Assembly (NCBI GenBank): GCA_934120015.1
Contig: CAKOTD010000010.1
Location: 1-40,416 of the forward strand
Length of the DNA: 40,416 bases
Reading direction: 5' to 3'
From: an uncultured Bacilli bacterium
GTDB taxonomy: Bacteria > Bacillota_I > Bacilli_A > RF39 > UBA660
The notes beneath the pieces were generated by a model, which worked only from the letters and a program-made list of their open reading frames with translations, made no database searches and was not told where the DNA came from. Below, piece after piece: positions 15,700-22,936 of the stretch. The position numbers and the translations under genes were made by a program. Position 1 is the first letter of the stretch; every line of letters starts with the position of its first letter.

Positions 15700-15832
15700 G
15701 ATAAATTTTTACCAGATGATTGGGATTATTCCGTGAATTAACAATAAGAATTGAAATAATAGCTTAAATAAATATGATGATATTATTTTTAAATTATATA
15801 ATGAATTATCTGAATTAATTGAAAAATATTAA
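15700..15832 (+). pseudogene. Frameshifted remnant of a small helical protein
   Basis: Three overlapping frames read one after the other as parts of one protein: 'DKFLPDDWDYSV' from 15700, then 'RELTIRIEIIA', then 'SLNKYDDIIFKLYNELSELIEKY' ending at TAA (15830-15832). Each segment has coding character and ends where the next frame takes over. Two frameshifts would therefore explain the loss of an original frame of at least 45 residues. The family is unknown. It is evidence that part of the element is decaying or has been recombined. Confidence 0.5.
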
Positions 15833-15834
15833 TA

Positions 15835-15863
15835 TAGACTTTATTCAATGTTTTTGATAAAAT
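15835..15863 (+). promoter_or_regulatory. Sigma-A-type promoter of the HTH regulator gene
   Basis: The -35 is TAGACT (15835-15840) and the -10 is TAAAAT (15858-15863), with a 17-base spacer and TGA just before the -10. Confidence 0.5.
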
Positions 15864-15920
15864 ACCTAGTAAGTAGTAAGTTTTATGTTGTGAAGATTAT
15901 TAAAGAAAGATGGTATAAAT

Positions 15921-17030
15921 ATGGATTCACAAAAAATAGGAAAATTTATTTATGAATTAAGAACAGAAAGAGGATTAAGCCAATATAAACTAGCAGAAAT
16001 GATTCCTATATCTAGACAGGCAATTTCAAGATGGGAAACAGGCATAGCAATACCAGACTCATCAACTTTATTAGTATTAAGTAAAATATTTGATGTGAGC
16101 ATTGATGAGCTTCTTTTTGGTAGAAGAATTACAAACGAGGATTCAAAATCTGATATTCAAAATTCTATTACCTTAAATGCTATTGATGATATTAATAAAA
16201 AAATGAAAAATATAAAAAGGTTAAAATTTGGCATTATAATTTCTATATTACTTTTTATCAGCATATTCTTGTTTTATTATTTTATTAATTCATATAATTC
16301 AATTAAGGTTTTTACCATTAATGGTGAAACAGCTAACTTTACAACGACAGATGGAATTTTTGTAACCACGAGAGATAAAATATATTTTAGATTAGGAAAA
16401 TTTATTAATAATAAAAATGTTGAAATAGATAATTTTGAGTTATATTATCTTGAAAATGGTAAAGAAATTAAAATATATTCAGGGGATGAATCTAATATTT
16501 TATTAATAGATTATTATGGGTACAATGCACTTTTTGATTATAATAGATTAAATAAAATTATTAATAACTTGTATTTAAGAGTTAGTTTTAACGATACTTA
16601 TGAAGATATACATCTTATATTAAAAAAGGATTTTTCTAATAATAAACTATTTTTCTTTAAACATAAACAATCTTTCTCAAAAGATAATAATCCAGATATA
16701 ACTGTTTCTTTTTCAAAAGATAATATTGTTAAGGATTTGGGTAAACTAAATTGTGATGATGATATATGTACTTTAGATGTAGAAGATGGAGAACATAGTA
16801 TTACATATACATACATAAAGGAAATAAATCATTTAAACATATTAGATAGTAATTATTTAGATTTAATCGAGTGGAATTATTTTATTGATAATGGTATGAT
16901 TATTTATAGTGTTTATGAAAATAATGAAGAAATAGAAAATATTACAATTAATGTAGATGGTATAAGTGATGATGATAAAAAATATATACAACAATTTCAA
17001 AGTGAGTATATTATAAAACATTTACATTAA
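15921..17030 (+). CDS. XRE-family HTH regulator with membrane segment and extracellular domain
   Basis: This is a 369-residue protein. The N-terminal XRE helix-turn-helix (about 6-61) contains 'LRTERGLSQYKLAEMIPISRQAISRWETG', a textbook Cro/CI-type domain, and ends in 'DVSIDELLFG'. A linker leads to one membrane segment (about 104-122). The last 245 or so residues, beta-rich and acidic, would then lie outside the cell. This layout suggests a one-component sensor that binds DNA from the membrane, probably controlling the secretion genes that follow. Only a terminator and 93 bases separate them. The ribosome site is weak (AAAGATGG). The ligand is unknown. Confidence 0.8.
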   Translation: MDSQKIGKFIYELRTERGLSQYKLAEMIPISRQAISRWETGIAIPDSSTLLVLSKIFDVSIDELLFGRRITNEDSKSDIQNSITLNAIDDINKKMKNIKRLKFGIIISILLFISIFLFYYFINSYNSIKVFTINGETANFTTTDGIFVTTRDKIYFRLGKFINNKNVEIDNFELYYLENGKEIKIYSGDESNILLIDYYGYNALFDYNRLNKIINNLYLRVSFNDTYEDIHLILKKDFSNNKLFFFKHKQSFSKDNNPDITVSFSKDNIVKDLGKLNCDDDICTLDVEDGEHSITYTYIKEINHLNILDSNYLDLIEWNYFIDNGMIIYSVYENNEEIENITINVDGISDDDKKYIQQFQSEYIIKHLH

Positions 17031-17051
17031 TTGTAGGTAGAGCTTTATAAT

Positions 17052-17086
17052 AAAATGGTGGCAATTATAAATTGCTACCATTTTTT
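17052..17086 (+). terminator. Terminator of the HTH regulator gene
   Basis: The stem has 14-base arms AAAATGGTGGCAAT and ATTGCTACCATTTT (17052-17065 and 17071-17084) with one G-T pair, followed by T. It isolates the regulator from the secretion operon. Confidence 0.75.
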
Positions 17087-17123
17087 GACATTTTAATATA
17101 CAATTTAGTTGAGAGGAGGATTA

Positions 17124-17894
17124 ATGATGCATTCATTAAAAAAAGTATACATGAGAAATAATAGTATTATATATTTAGTATTGTTAATGCCAATTTTATT
17201 TATATGTTTGAGTTTTAAAACAAATATTGTAAAAGCATTAGAAACATTTTATGAAAATAAGAATGGTGTTAATCTTACAAAAGAAGAATACGATTTTCTT
17301 TCTCAAATGTATTGGGATGGTTATCAATCTTTGATGACTTTAGATGATTATGAAGAATTTAAAAATTCAAAAGTTATGGGTGGACAAATTGAAGTAAAGA
17401 AATTAAATTATAATAATTACATTGTACCATATGGGACTTCAATTTCTTATGGAGGTAAGACTTTAAAAATATTTAAATCTTGTTCTAGTAATTGTTTAAT
17501 TTCCGTTACTTTAGAATGGACTGGGAATCCTATAGTAAGAAGTTATGATGTTATAGGAGCATATATTGAAAATACATCATTTGCAAATACTCCAACAACA
17601 ACAGTGGCAACTTCAACTTCTAAAACGGTAGTAACTGATTTGAAGAAAACTAATAATGGAATAGGTAGTTCATTTAAATTACCAAGTGGTTCAAATATTA
17701 AAGTAAATCAAACTTTTAGAGTTAATACTGGTGGACATGTATATGCTAGTTACCAACATGCTATAACTACTTCAACACTTGAAAAAAGTAAGGATTATGC
17801 GTTTTCTAAATTTGGATATGGAAGTGTATTCCAATTTAGCAATAGTTCTAGCAACATTTATGATGCAATGAATGGTGTAGATATAACAGTATAA
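17124..17894 (+). CDS. Secreted protein of unknown function, first gene of the secretion locus
   Basis: This is a 256-residue protein starting at ATG 17124 (or 17127) after GAGGAGG. A basic head and a hydrophobic segment (about 13-32) ending near 'VKALE' look like a signal peptide. The mature part has an acidic helical start with 'LTKEEYDFLSQMYWDGYQ', then a beta-rich part with two nearby cysteines ('KSCSSNC') and a Thr/Ser-rich stretch at about 156-172. No sortase motif, lipobox or enzymatic motif is seen. It stands directly before a second secreted protein and an ABC transporter. It may be a second component or an accessory factor of an antimicrobial system; this is inference from order only. 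Confidence 0.7.
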   Translation: MMHSLKKVYMRNNSIIYLVLLMPILFICLSFKTNIVKALETFYENKNGVNLTKEEYDFLSQMYWDGYQSLMTLDDYEEFKNSKVMGGQIEVKKLNYNNYIVPYGTSISYGGKTLKIFKSCSSNCLISVTLEWTGNPIVRSYDVIGAYIENTSFANTPTTTVATSTSKTVVTDLKKTNNGIGSSFKLPSGSNIKVNQTFRVNTGGHVYASYQHAITTSTLEKSKDYAFSKFGYGSVFQFSNSSSNIYDAMNGVDITV

Positions 17895-18055
17895 TTTTAA
17901 TCCAAATGATTATCAAATTTAAATTTTGATATATGTTTATTTGCATTGAACAAATCCATGGTAGTTCATAGCAATATGAAAGTGGATGATAAACAAAGAA
18001 TGTGAAGTTTATGCAAAAGCATATTAAAAAAGTAAAAAATAGGAGGAATGAATTT

Positions 18056-18454
18056 ATGAAAAAAAATAAGAAAATTATGAAATCTGCAGTTTTAGGAGTT
18101 GTATTATCAATATTTGCTATGATTGGTGTTGGCGCTTCATCTGCTTCTTTCTCTGGTTATGTTCCGGCATATAATGGTAAGGCTTATACTCCATCAAGAA
18201 TCAAATCTACAAATGGGCTGATTGCATACTTAGTAGTTGACAATCAAGGAAATGAAGAAGTAACATTTAGAGTAGGACCATTTGATGGTTCAAATTATGG
18301 GCAAGGATATATTGTTAGCCAGTCACAAATGGGGAAACAAATAGCTTTAAATTTTAAAAAGGAATATAGAGGAAAAGAAGTTAATGCCCAGTATAATAAT
18401 CATAATTGGACAAATCACAAAGGTTTCATTTCAGGAACAATAGACTATAATTAA
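18056..18454 (+). CDS. Small secreted protein, candidate bacteriocin-like precursor
   Basis: This is a 132-residue protein with a strong ribosome site (AGGAGG) before ATG 18056. The signal peptide is classical: 'MKKNKKIMK', a hydrophobic core, and a likely cleavage after 'GASSA' near residue 30. The mature part, of about 100 residues, is rich in Gly, Asn, Tyr and Ser, has no cysteine, and ends in 'NWTNHKGFISGTIDYN'. Size, secretion, composition and the following membrane-protein and ABC genes resemble lactococcin 972-type loci. I see no clear lactococcin 972 signature, so the family is not established. A perfect 17-bp hairpin follows the gene. Confidence 0.7.
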   Translation: MKKNKKIMKSAVLGVVLSIFAMIGVGASSASFSGYVPAYNGKAYTPSRIKSTNGLIAYLVVDNQGNEEVTFRVGPFDGSNYGQGYIVSQSQMGKQIALNFKKEYRGKEVNAQYNNHNWTNHKGFISGTIDYN

Positions 18455-18494
18455 TATATAAATATAAGCTCTATAAGGAGCTTATATTTATATA
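18455..18494 (+). promoter_or_regulatory. Perfect 17-bp inverted repeat between precursor and transporter genes
   Basis: The arms at 18455-18471 and 18478-18494 are exact reverse complements, with a 6-base loop (TATAAG). No T tract follows, so it is a poor terminator. A stem here could stabilise the precursor mRNA, mark a processing site, or reduce transcription into the transporter genes. Confidence 0.65.
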
Positions 18495-18538
18495 TGATAC
18501 CAATTATTTATAATATTTTATAGAGAGGATAGTTGTAA

Positions 18539-19357
18539 ATGAAGGAATTAAAATTTAATTTAAAATATTTATTCCATAGGAAAGAAATCTACTTTGTGAT
18601 ATTGATAGTATTTCTTGTCAATATAATTCATTGTTTTATGACAGTTAATTATTGTGCACACTTTGCAGATAATCATTATATTGAAAACATTCGTTCAGCA
18701 GAATCACAATTTATTTTATATAATATTGATGTTTCTTTAAATGCCATTATAATTATAGTATTGCCTATTGTTTGTTCACTTCTTTTTGCAGATTCTAGTT
18801 TTATAGAAAATAAAAACAAAACTTTTAATATTTTATATACTAGAATAAACACTAATAAAAATAGTTTTGTTCGTTTTATTTTATCTTTAGTTATACCATT
18901 AGTAATATGCTTTTTAGGATTTATGTTAAATTATTTAATAATGAGTTTAATTTTTAAAAATGGCTTGTTAGGTTCTATTTATCAAGAAACAGGTTTTTAC
19001 CAATATATGCACTTGGCTAATGTATTAAATAATTTAAGGTATAATAATTTAACTTTATATATAGTTGTTATATCTCTTATTGCTTCCTTTACTATTGGCT
19101 TATTATCTTGCTTATCTTATAGCATTTCTAAATTCTTAAAACATAGAATTCCTATTTATTTTATGCCACTTTTAATTTTAATATTTTGTGAATTTATCTT
19201 TTCTAATTGTCATTTAGGTGATTATTCTTTAATTAGATTTTTACAACCAACTACTTTGCACGCTTTAAGCCCTGTCTTAATTATTAGTATTGTTATATTT
19301 ATAATAGGTTTATTATTAGAGATTTATAATATATTTAAAAAAGATCATATTCTATGA
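18539..19357 (+). CDS. Multi-pass membrane protein, ABC-2-like permease subunit
   Basis: This is a 272-residue protein with about six hydrophobic segments (near 18-36, 70-88, 113-137, 168-190, 205-220 and 240-260). A conserved-looking 'F.ILYTRI' stretch after the second segment resembles permeases of bacteriocin or antibiotic export systems ('R.N....' loops). Its end overlaps the next start by 4 bases (ATGA). With the next two membrane proteins and the ATPase it should form an ABC exporter or immunity pump. The exact family is not recognised. Confidence 0.72.
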   Translation: MKELKFNLKYLFHRKEIYFVILIVFLVNIIHCFMTVNYCAHFADNHYIENIRSAESQFILYNIDVSLNAIIIIVLPIVCSLLFADSSFIENKNKTFNILYTRINTNKNSFVRFILSLVIPLVICFLGFMLNYLIMSLIFKNGLLGSIYQETGFYQYMHLANVLNNLRYNNLTLYIVVISLIASFTIGLLSCLSYSISKFLKHRIPIYFMPLLILIFCEFIFSNCHLGDYSLIRFLQPTTLHALSPVLIISIVIFIIGLLLEIYNIFKKDHIL

Positions 19358-20016
19358 GAAAATTAAATCAAAAATTTCCTATTATATATATAATAATACC
19401 TCTTATGCTTGGATTTTTTATTGGATATGACATTCATGAAGATTTTGTTTTATTATATTTTGGCAAATTTGCACAAAACATGGAAAGGTATACAATTATT
19501 ATTTCCATTCTTTATATTGATTATCTTGTCTTTAAAAATATCAATTATACAAGCATTATTTTTAGATATAAAATGATACTCGATTTCTTTTATAAACATT
19601 TTTTTAAAAGCAGTGTTTATATAATTATCTTTTTTGTCACCTTAAATATTCCTATTTTGTTTTTTAATTTTGAAGAATATATATATCATTTAAATAGCAT
19701 TATACCTAATCTTATATGCAGCATAACTATATCTATTTTATTTATTAGCATAGTTAGAATTATTGATGTTTTTATAAAAAAAAGAATTATATCTAGTATT
19801 ATATTTGTAATAGTGTTAGTAGTTTTAGAAGTTTTATTTGGAAACAGTCATATTTTTAATTTTAATTATCTTTTTATTTTAGGGTTTGTTTACAAGTTTT
19901 ATTATTTTATATTAATGTTTATGGTAGGCATTATTATTTTAAATATTTCAATTTGTTCAAGTTTGATTTTAAGAAAGGATTATATGCTAAATGATAAAAC
20001 TAATGAAAACAATTAA
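19354..20016 (+). CDS. Multi-pass membrane protein of the transporter operon
   Basis: This is a 220-residue protein with about six hydrophobic segments and almost no soluble domain. It starts within the end of the upstream permease (ATGA overlap) and overlaps the next gene by 26 bases, so the three are translationally coupled. It is probably a transporter subunit. No family-specific motif is visible. Confidence 0.68.
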   Translation: MRKLNQKFPIIYIIIPLMLGFFIGYDIHEDFVLLYFGKFAQNMERYTIIISILYIDYLVFKNINYTSIIFRYKMILDFFYKHFFKSSVYIIIFFVTLNIPILFFNFEEYIYHLNSIIPNLICSITISILFISIVRIIDVFIKKRIISSIIFVIVLVVLEVLFGNSHIFNFNYLFILGFVYKFYYFILMFMVGIIILNISICSSLILRKDYMLNDKTNENN

Positions 20017-20659
20017 TATAAAAAAAGGAATATTTGTTATAATGACTACAATTATTATTATTTTATTAAAAAGATTATTTATTAATTCTATTTATGAGGG
20101 TGAATATATCACATACATAAAGAAAATGCTTTTTATGCAAAGTAGTGATAATTTTATGATTAATTTTCTATGGTTATTACCAATTGTTTTAAATATTTAT
20201 GTTATAACCACAAAAGGTTATGATAAACTATCACATTTTGATATACGATTTATTAATCGAAAAAAATATGTAAAGTGTGAATTAAGAAAATTATTATTGG
20301 AAACCTTGTATCTTAATATATTTATCGTAATTATACAGATGATTGCTTTTTCTCTTCAATTTAAAATTTCTTTAAATATAAGTCTTTTAAAATTTATTTT
20401 ACATTATCTTATATATAATATAGGTCTTGATTTAATAATTATTTTTATTTCTTTAATTATAAAAAAATATATGTATAGTTTTATTATTATATTAATAATG
20501 TTAATTGTTTTTTTACAGATGAATAATAAAATGTTTTTTTTAGATTTAGGTAATTGGAATATTGTTAGTATGTTTATAATTATAAGTTTATTTACAGTAG
20601 TGTTAATATATAGATTATATCTACATTTAGATATTAAAGAGGTGAATTATGAAAATTGA
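19991..20659 (+). CDS. Third multi-pass membrane protein of the transporter operon
   Basis: This is a 222-residue protein with five or six membrane segments and a basic loop 'FINRKKYVKCELRKLL' (about 85-100), which resembles the cytoplasmic coupling region of ABC-2-type permeases. ATG 19991 overlaps the upstream gene; ATG 20003 is an alternative. Its end overlaps the ABC ATPase by 11 bases. Confidence 0.68.
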   Translation: MIKLMKTINIKKGIFVIMTTIIIILLKRLFINSIYEGEYITYIKKMLFMQSSDNFMINFLWLLPIVLNIYVITTKGYDKLSHFDIRFINRKKYVKCELRKLLLETLYLNIFIVIIQMIAFSLQFKISLNISLLKFILHYLIYNIGLDLIIIFISLIIKKYMYSFIIILIMLIVFLQMNNKMFFLDLGNWNIVSMFIIISLFTVVLIYRLYLHLDIKEVNYEN

Positions 20660-21290
20660 AGTAATAAATTATAACAAAAGTATTAAAAATAAAGAAATAT
20701 TAAAAAACATTAACTTAAAATTTGACGATGGTCATATATATGGTTTTTATGGAAGAAATGGTTCAGGTAAAACGATGTTATTTAGGGCTATTTCGACACT
20801 TATACATCCTAGTTCTGGTGATATCAAAATAGATGGTAAATCAATAATTCATGAAGATTTTGACTTAAGAAATATAGGAATATTACTTGAAGACCCCGGT
20901 TTTTATCCACACTTAACAGGACTTGAAAATTTAAATTTATTATATACTATTAATAACAAGAAAAACGATGAATACCTTTTAGCATGGATGAAAAAAATAG
21001 GTCTTTATGAGAATTATAATCAAAAGTATAAGGAATACTCTCTTGGTATGAAACAAAAGTTAAGAATATTACAAGCTGTTATGGAAAATCAAAAAATAAT
21101 CCTTTTGGATGAACCAACTAATGCTTTAGATGAGAAAAGTATTTATGTTGTAAGAGATATTATAAAAAATTTAAAAGAGGAAAAGAAAATTATATTGATT
21201 GCTAGTCATAACAAAGACGATTTAAAAATTTTATGTGATAAAATATATAACATGGAAAATGGCTCTATTGCAGGAGAAATAAATTTATGA
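20649..21290 (+). CDS. ABC transporter ATP-binding protein
   Basis: This is a 213-residue nucleotide-binding subunit that powers the three membrane proteins before it. Walker A is GRNGSGKT (35-42), the signature is SLGMK (131-135), Walker B is ILLDE (151-155), and the H-loop is 'IASHNKDD'. The signature has LGMKQ in place of LSGGQ, as in ABC-2 antibiotic, lantibiotic-immunity and export systems. The ribosome site GAGGTGA lies in the upstream gene, and the next gene starts 4 bases before its stop. Confidence 0.93.
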   Translation: MKIEVINYNKSIKNKEILKNINLKFDDGHIYGFYGRNGSGKTMLFRAISTLIHPSSGDIKIDGKSIIHEDFDLRNIGILLEDPGFYPHLTGLENLNLLYTINNKKNDEYLLAWMKKIGLYENYNQKYKEYSLGMKQKLRILQAVMENQKIILLDEPTNALDEKSIYVVRDIIKNLKEEKKIILIASHNKDDLKILCDKIYNMENGSIAGEINL

Positions 21291-21982
21291 AAATATATTT
21301 AAAAATTTTTATAATCTTTTTAGTTATTTTTATTTTATCATTAGTCTGTATATTATATGGCAGAAATACATTAGAACATGTAAATTATAATGAATATATT
21401 ACAAATAGTAAATATATGTATTTTGATACTAATATCTATAATTTGTTTCCTGAATTAGAAGGATTTCTTATAACAGATGAAGAAATTAATAATGCACAGG
21501 ATTTAGTTAATTTGTCAAACTATGTAGTTTTAATAGAAGTTTACGATGAACCTATGTTACAAGGTGAGGATGTTATAAATAATGGTATTATAAAAAAAAT
21601 AATAAAAGGAAATGGATTAAACGTAGGTGATAAAATACAAATATATGATTTAGTTTATGGTTGGTCTAAAGATGCAACTAATTATTTTGCTGGTAGTACA
21701 CCATTAAAAGTTGGTGAAGAATATATTGTTTTTTTAAAAAAAGCTCCATATCCAACTGTTAAAAATACTTATGTTTTTGATAGTATAAAATTTGGTCATG
21801 TTATTACAAGTAAACCAAATAAGTATGTATTAGGGTACGATATGCAAACACTTAAAATAGAAGATATGCTTAAAATAAAAGATATACAAGAATATGCTTA
21901 TGTTTTTACAAAAAATTATACTGATGATGATGTTAAAAAATATGAAAAAATAGTCAAAGAAATATATGATTTAATAAAATAA
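21287..21982 (+). CDS. Membrane-anchored extracellular protein closing the transporter operon
   Basis: This is a 231-residue protein. One N-terminal hydrophobic segment (about 5-24) holds a cysteine ('SLVCILYG') but no clear lipobox, so it is probably an uncleaved anchor. The outside part contains 'DEEINNAQDLVNLSNYVVLIEV' and 'LKVGEEYIVFLKKA', a small beta-barrel pattern seen in exported Bacillota proteins of unknown role. It overlaps the ATPase by 4 bases, so it belongs to the transporter. It could be the immunity or accessory factor; this is inference. Confidence 0.68.
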   Translation: MKIYLKIFIIFLVIFILSLVCILYGRNTLEHVNYNEYITNSKYMYFDTNIYNLFPELEGFLITDEEINNAQDLVNLSNYVVLIEVYDEPMLQGEDVINNGIIKKIIKGNGLNVGDKIQIYDLVYGWSKDATNYFAGSTPLKVGEEYIVFLKKAPYPTVKNTYVFDSIKFGHVITSKPNKYVLGYDMQTLKIEDMLKIKDIQEYAYVFTKNYTDDDVKKYEKIVKEIYDLIK

Positions 21983-22014
21983 CAACTATTGAAATAGAAG
22001 ATAATAAAAAAATA

Positions 22015-22043
22015 TTGGTTTAATTTTGTCAAGGTGCTATAAT
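22015..22043 (+). promoter_or_regulatory. Sigma-A-type promoter with extended -10
   Basis: The -35 is TTGGTT (22015-22020) and the -10 is TATAAT (22038-22043), with a 17-base spacer and TGC just before the -10. A terminator lies about 80 bases downstream and no convincing gene lies between. Confidence 0.6.
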
Positions 22044-22049
22044 ATGTTA

Positions 22050-22160
22050 AAATTGATGAAATTGTGCAAAAAAGGAAACACTAACTATTAATTGTTAAGC
22101 AAATTTTATGTATTAATAAAAGAGCAGTACAAACCAATAAGGTTAATACTGTTTTTTTTT
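22050..22160 (+). ncRNA. Candidate small RNA or regulatory leader
   Basis: This stretch lies between a good promoter and a terminator with a nine-base T run, giving a predicted RNA of about 110 bases. A 15-codon frame (ATG 22044) exists but has no ribosome site and would start before the predicted transcript start. It may be an independent RNA or the attenuated leader of the 28-residue peptide that follows. Confidence 0.4.
22125..22160 (+). terminator. Terminator of the candidate small RNA
   Basis: The outer arms are CAGTA and TACTG (22125-22129 and 22147-22151) and the inner arms are AACC and GGTT (22132-22135 and 22141-22144), with small mismatches between them. A T run follows. Confidence 0.7.
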
Positions 22161-22174
22161 GATGAGGTGAGTAT

Positions 22175-22261
22175 ATGAATATTTTTTTGCTTAATAGAAT
22201 ATGTTTTATAGTTGTCTTTTTTATCAATATTTTTAGAAAAGAAAGATTAAAATATGTTTAA
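22175..22261 (+). CDS. 28-residue hydrophobic peptide
   Basis: AGGTGA stands 6 bases before ATG 22175. The frame encodes a head of about 8 residues, a single membrane-length hydrophobic stretch (about 9-20) and a basic tail 'RKERLKYV'. A strong terminator overlaps its end and another terminator lies just before it, so it forms a self-contained unit. The size and shape resemble type I toxin peptides or small membrane regulators. No antisense antitoxin could be identified. Confidence 0.4.
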   Translation: MNIFLLNRICFIVVFFINIFRKERLKYV

Positions 22262-22276
22262 TTTTTCTTTTTTTTG
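22237..22276 (+). terminator. Terminator of the 28-residue peptide gene
   Basis: The 15-base arms (22237-22251 and 22257-22271) pair fully with one G-T pair. The loop has 5 bases and the stem ends in a T run. Confidence 0.75.
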
Positions 22277-22668
22277 TTTATAAAGAAAGTGCAATTAGGA
22301 GAAAATAATGAAAAAATAACCTAAAATTGAATGGACTAAATAGAAAATGTATAACAAAAAAATTAACAAAGTTAATTTAAAAAAATGTTTTAGGAATGAT
22401 GGTCTCTTTTCCACAAAAACCACATTGAAGTGTAGGAACCTTCTTTTTAATTTTGAAATAGTATCTTTTTCTAGAATATTCATCATAAGTAAAACAAGGA
22501 ATACTTTTAAATTTATGAGTTACATTTTAGTTTTTTCGTACTTTTTTTGATAGTAATAAAAAATAGGGTAGATAAATTATACCCCATTTAAATTTGTAAA
22601 AAAATGTAAAATGATTTTAATAATAAAAAAATAGAAGGAAAAGTAAAATTAATTAAGGGGGAATATAT
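22277..22668. other. Mostly non-coding part of the element, with gene remnants
   Basis: AGGAG (22299-22303) is followed by ATG AAA AAA TAA (22309-22320), a start with ribosome site but only three codons. On the minus strand a frame without a start codon (about 22365-22508) reads 'KVPTLQCGFCGKETIIPK', a zinc-knuckle-like CxxC. Both look like debris of lost genes. I see no complete gene or structured RNA here. Confidence 0.4.
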
Positions 22669-22782
22669 ATGTATGAAGTTGTAGAATTTTTTGATGAAGA
22701 AAATGGTTTAACATTAGATGAAGTATTAAAAAGTTGTATTGTATCCTATTATGAAAAAAGATATGTGTATGTTGATAAATAA
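22669..22782 (+). CDS. 37-residue acidic protein, possible recombination accessory factor
   Basis: AAGGGGG stands 7 bases before ATG 22669. The frame encodes a 37-residue protein with an acidic first half ('EFFDEENGLTLDEVL') and an aromatic, basic end ('YYEKRYVYVDK'). Small proteins coded just before large serine recombinases are often directionality factors or regulators. Nothing in this sequence proves that role. The ribosome site is better than that of most genes in the window. Confidence 0.5.
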   Translation: MYEVVEFFDEENGLTLDEVLKSCIVSYYEKRYVYVDK

Positions 22783-22805
22783 ATTTTAGTATTCCATTTT
22801 TATTT

Positions 22806-22934
22806 ATGGTTGTTAAGAAAAATTATCTTGAATTTAATAAGTGTAAATTAGAATGGAATAGTTTGAAAAATATAAATTTTGATGCTATAATTATTACAAG
22901 ATTTTGTAAGAAATGCATCATGGAGAGGAGATAA
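22806..22934 (+). CDS. Possible 42-residue reading frame before the recombinase
   Basis: This 42-residue, Lys- and Cys-containing frame ends 2 bases before the recombinase ATG. It has no ribosome site, and the recombinase promoter lies inside it. It may be a chance frame or a remnant. Confidence 0.22.
   Translation: MVVKKNYLEFNKCKLEWNSLKNINFDAIIITRFCKKCIMERR
22863..22891 (+). promoter_or_regulatory. Sigma-A-type promoter of the serine recombinase
   Basis: The -35 is TTGAAA (22863-22868) and the -10 is TATAAT (22886-22891), with a 17-base spacer and TGC just before the -10. It is among the best promoters in the window. No sigma-E or sigma-K-type motif was found in the same place. Confidence 0.6.
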
Positions 22935-22936
22935 AA

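Noticed and set aside
17956..17963. A third copy of CCATGGTA, the sequence at the spoIVA junction, inside the element.
   Set aside because: It lacks the GGTATC/TAACTT arms seen at both true ends and lies in a plain intergenic stretch. It is probably chance.
22347..22550. Plus-strand frame of 67 residues in the element.
   Set aside because: No ribosome site, low-complexity composition, and a better protein-like signal (the CxxC fragment) on the opposite strand.
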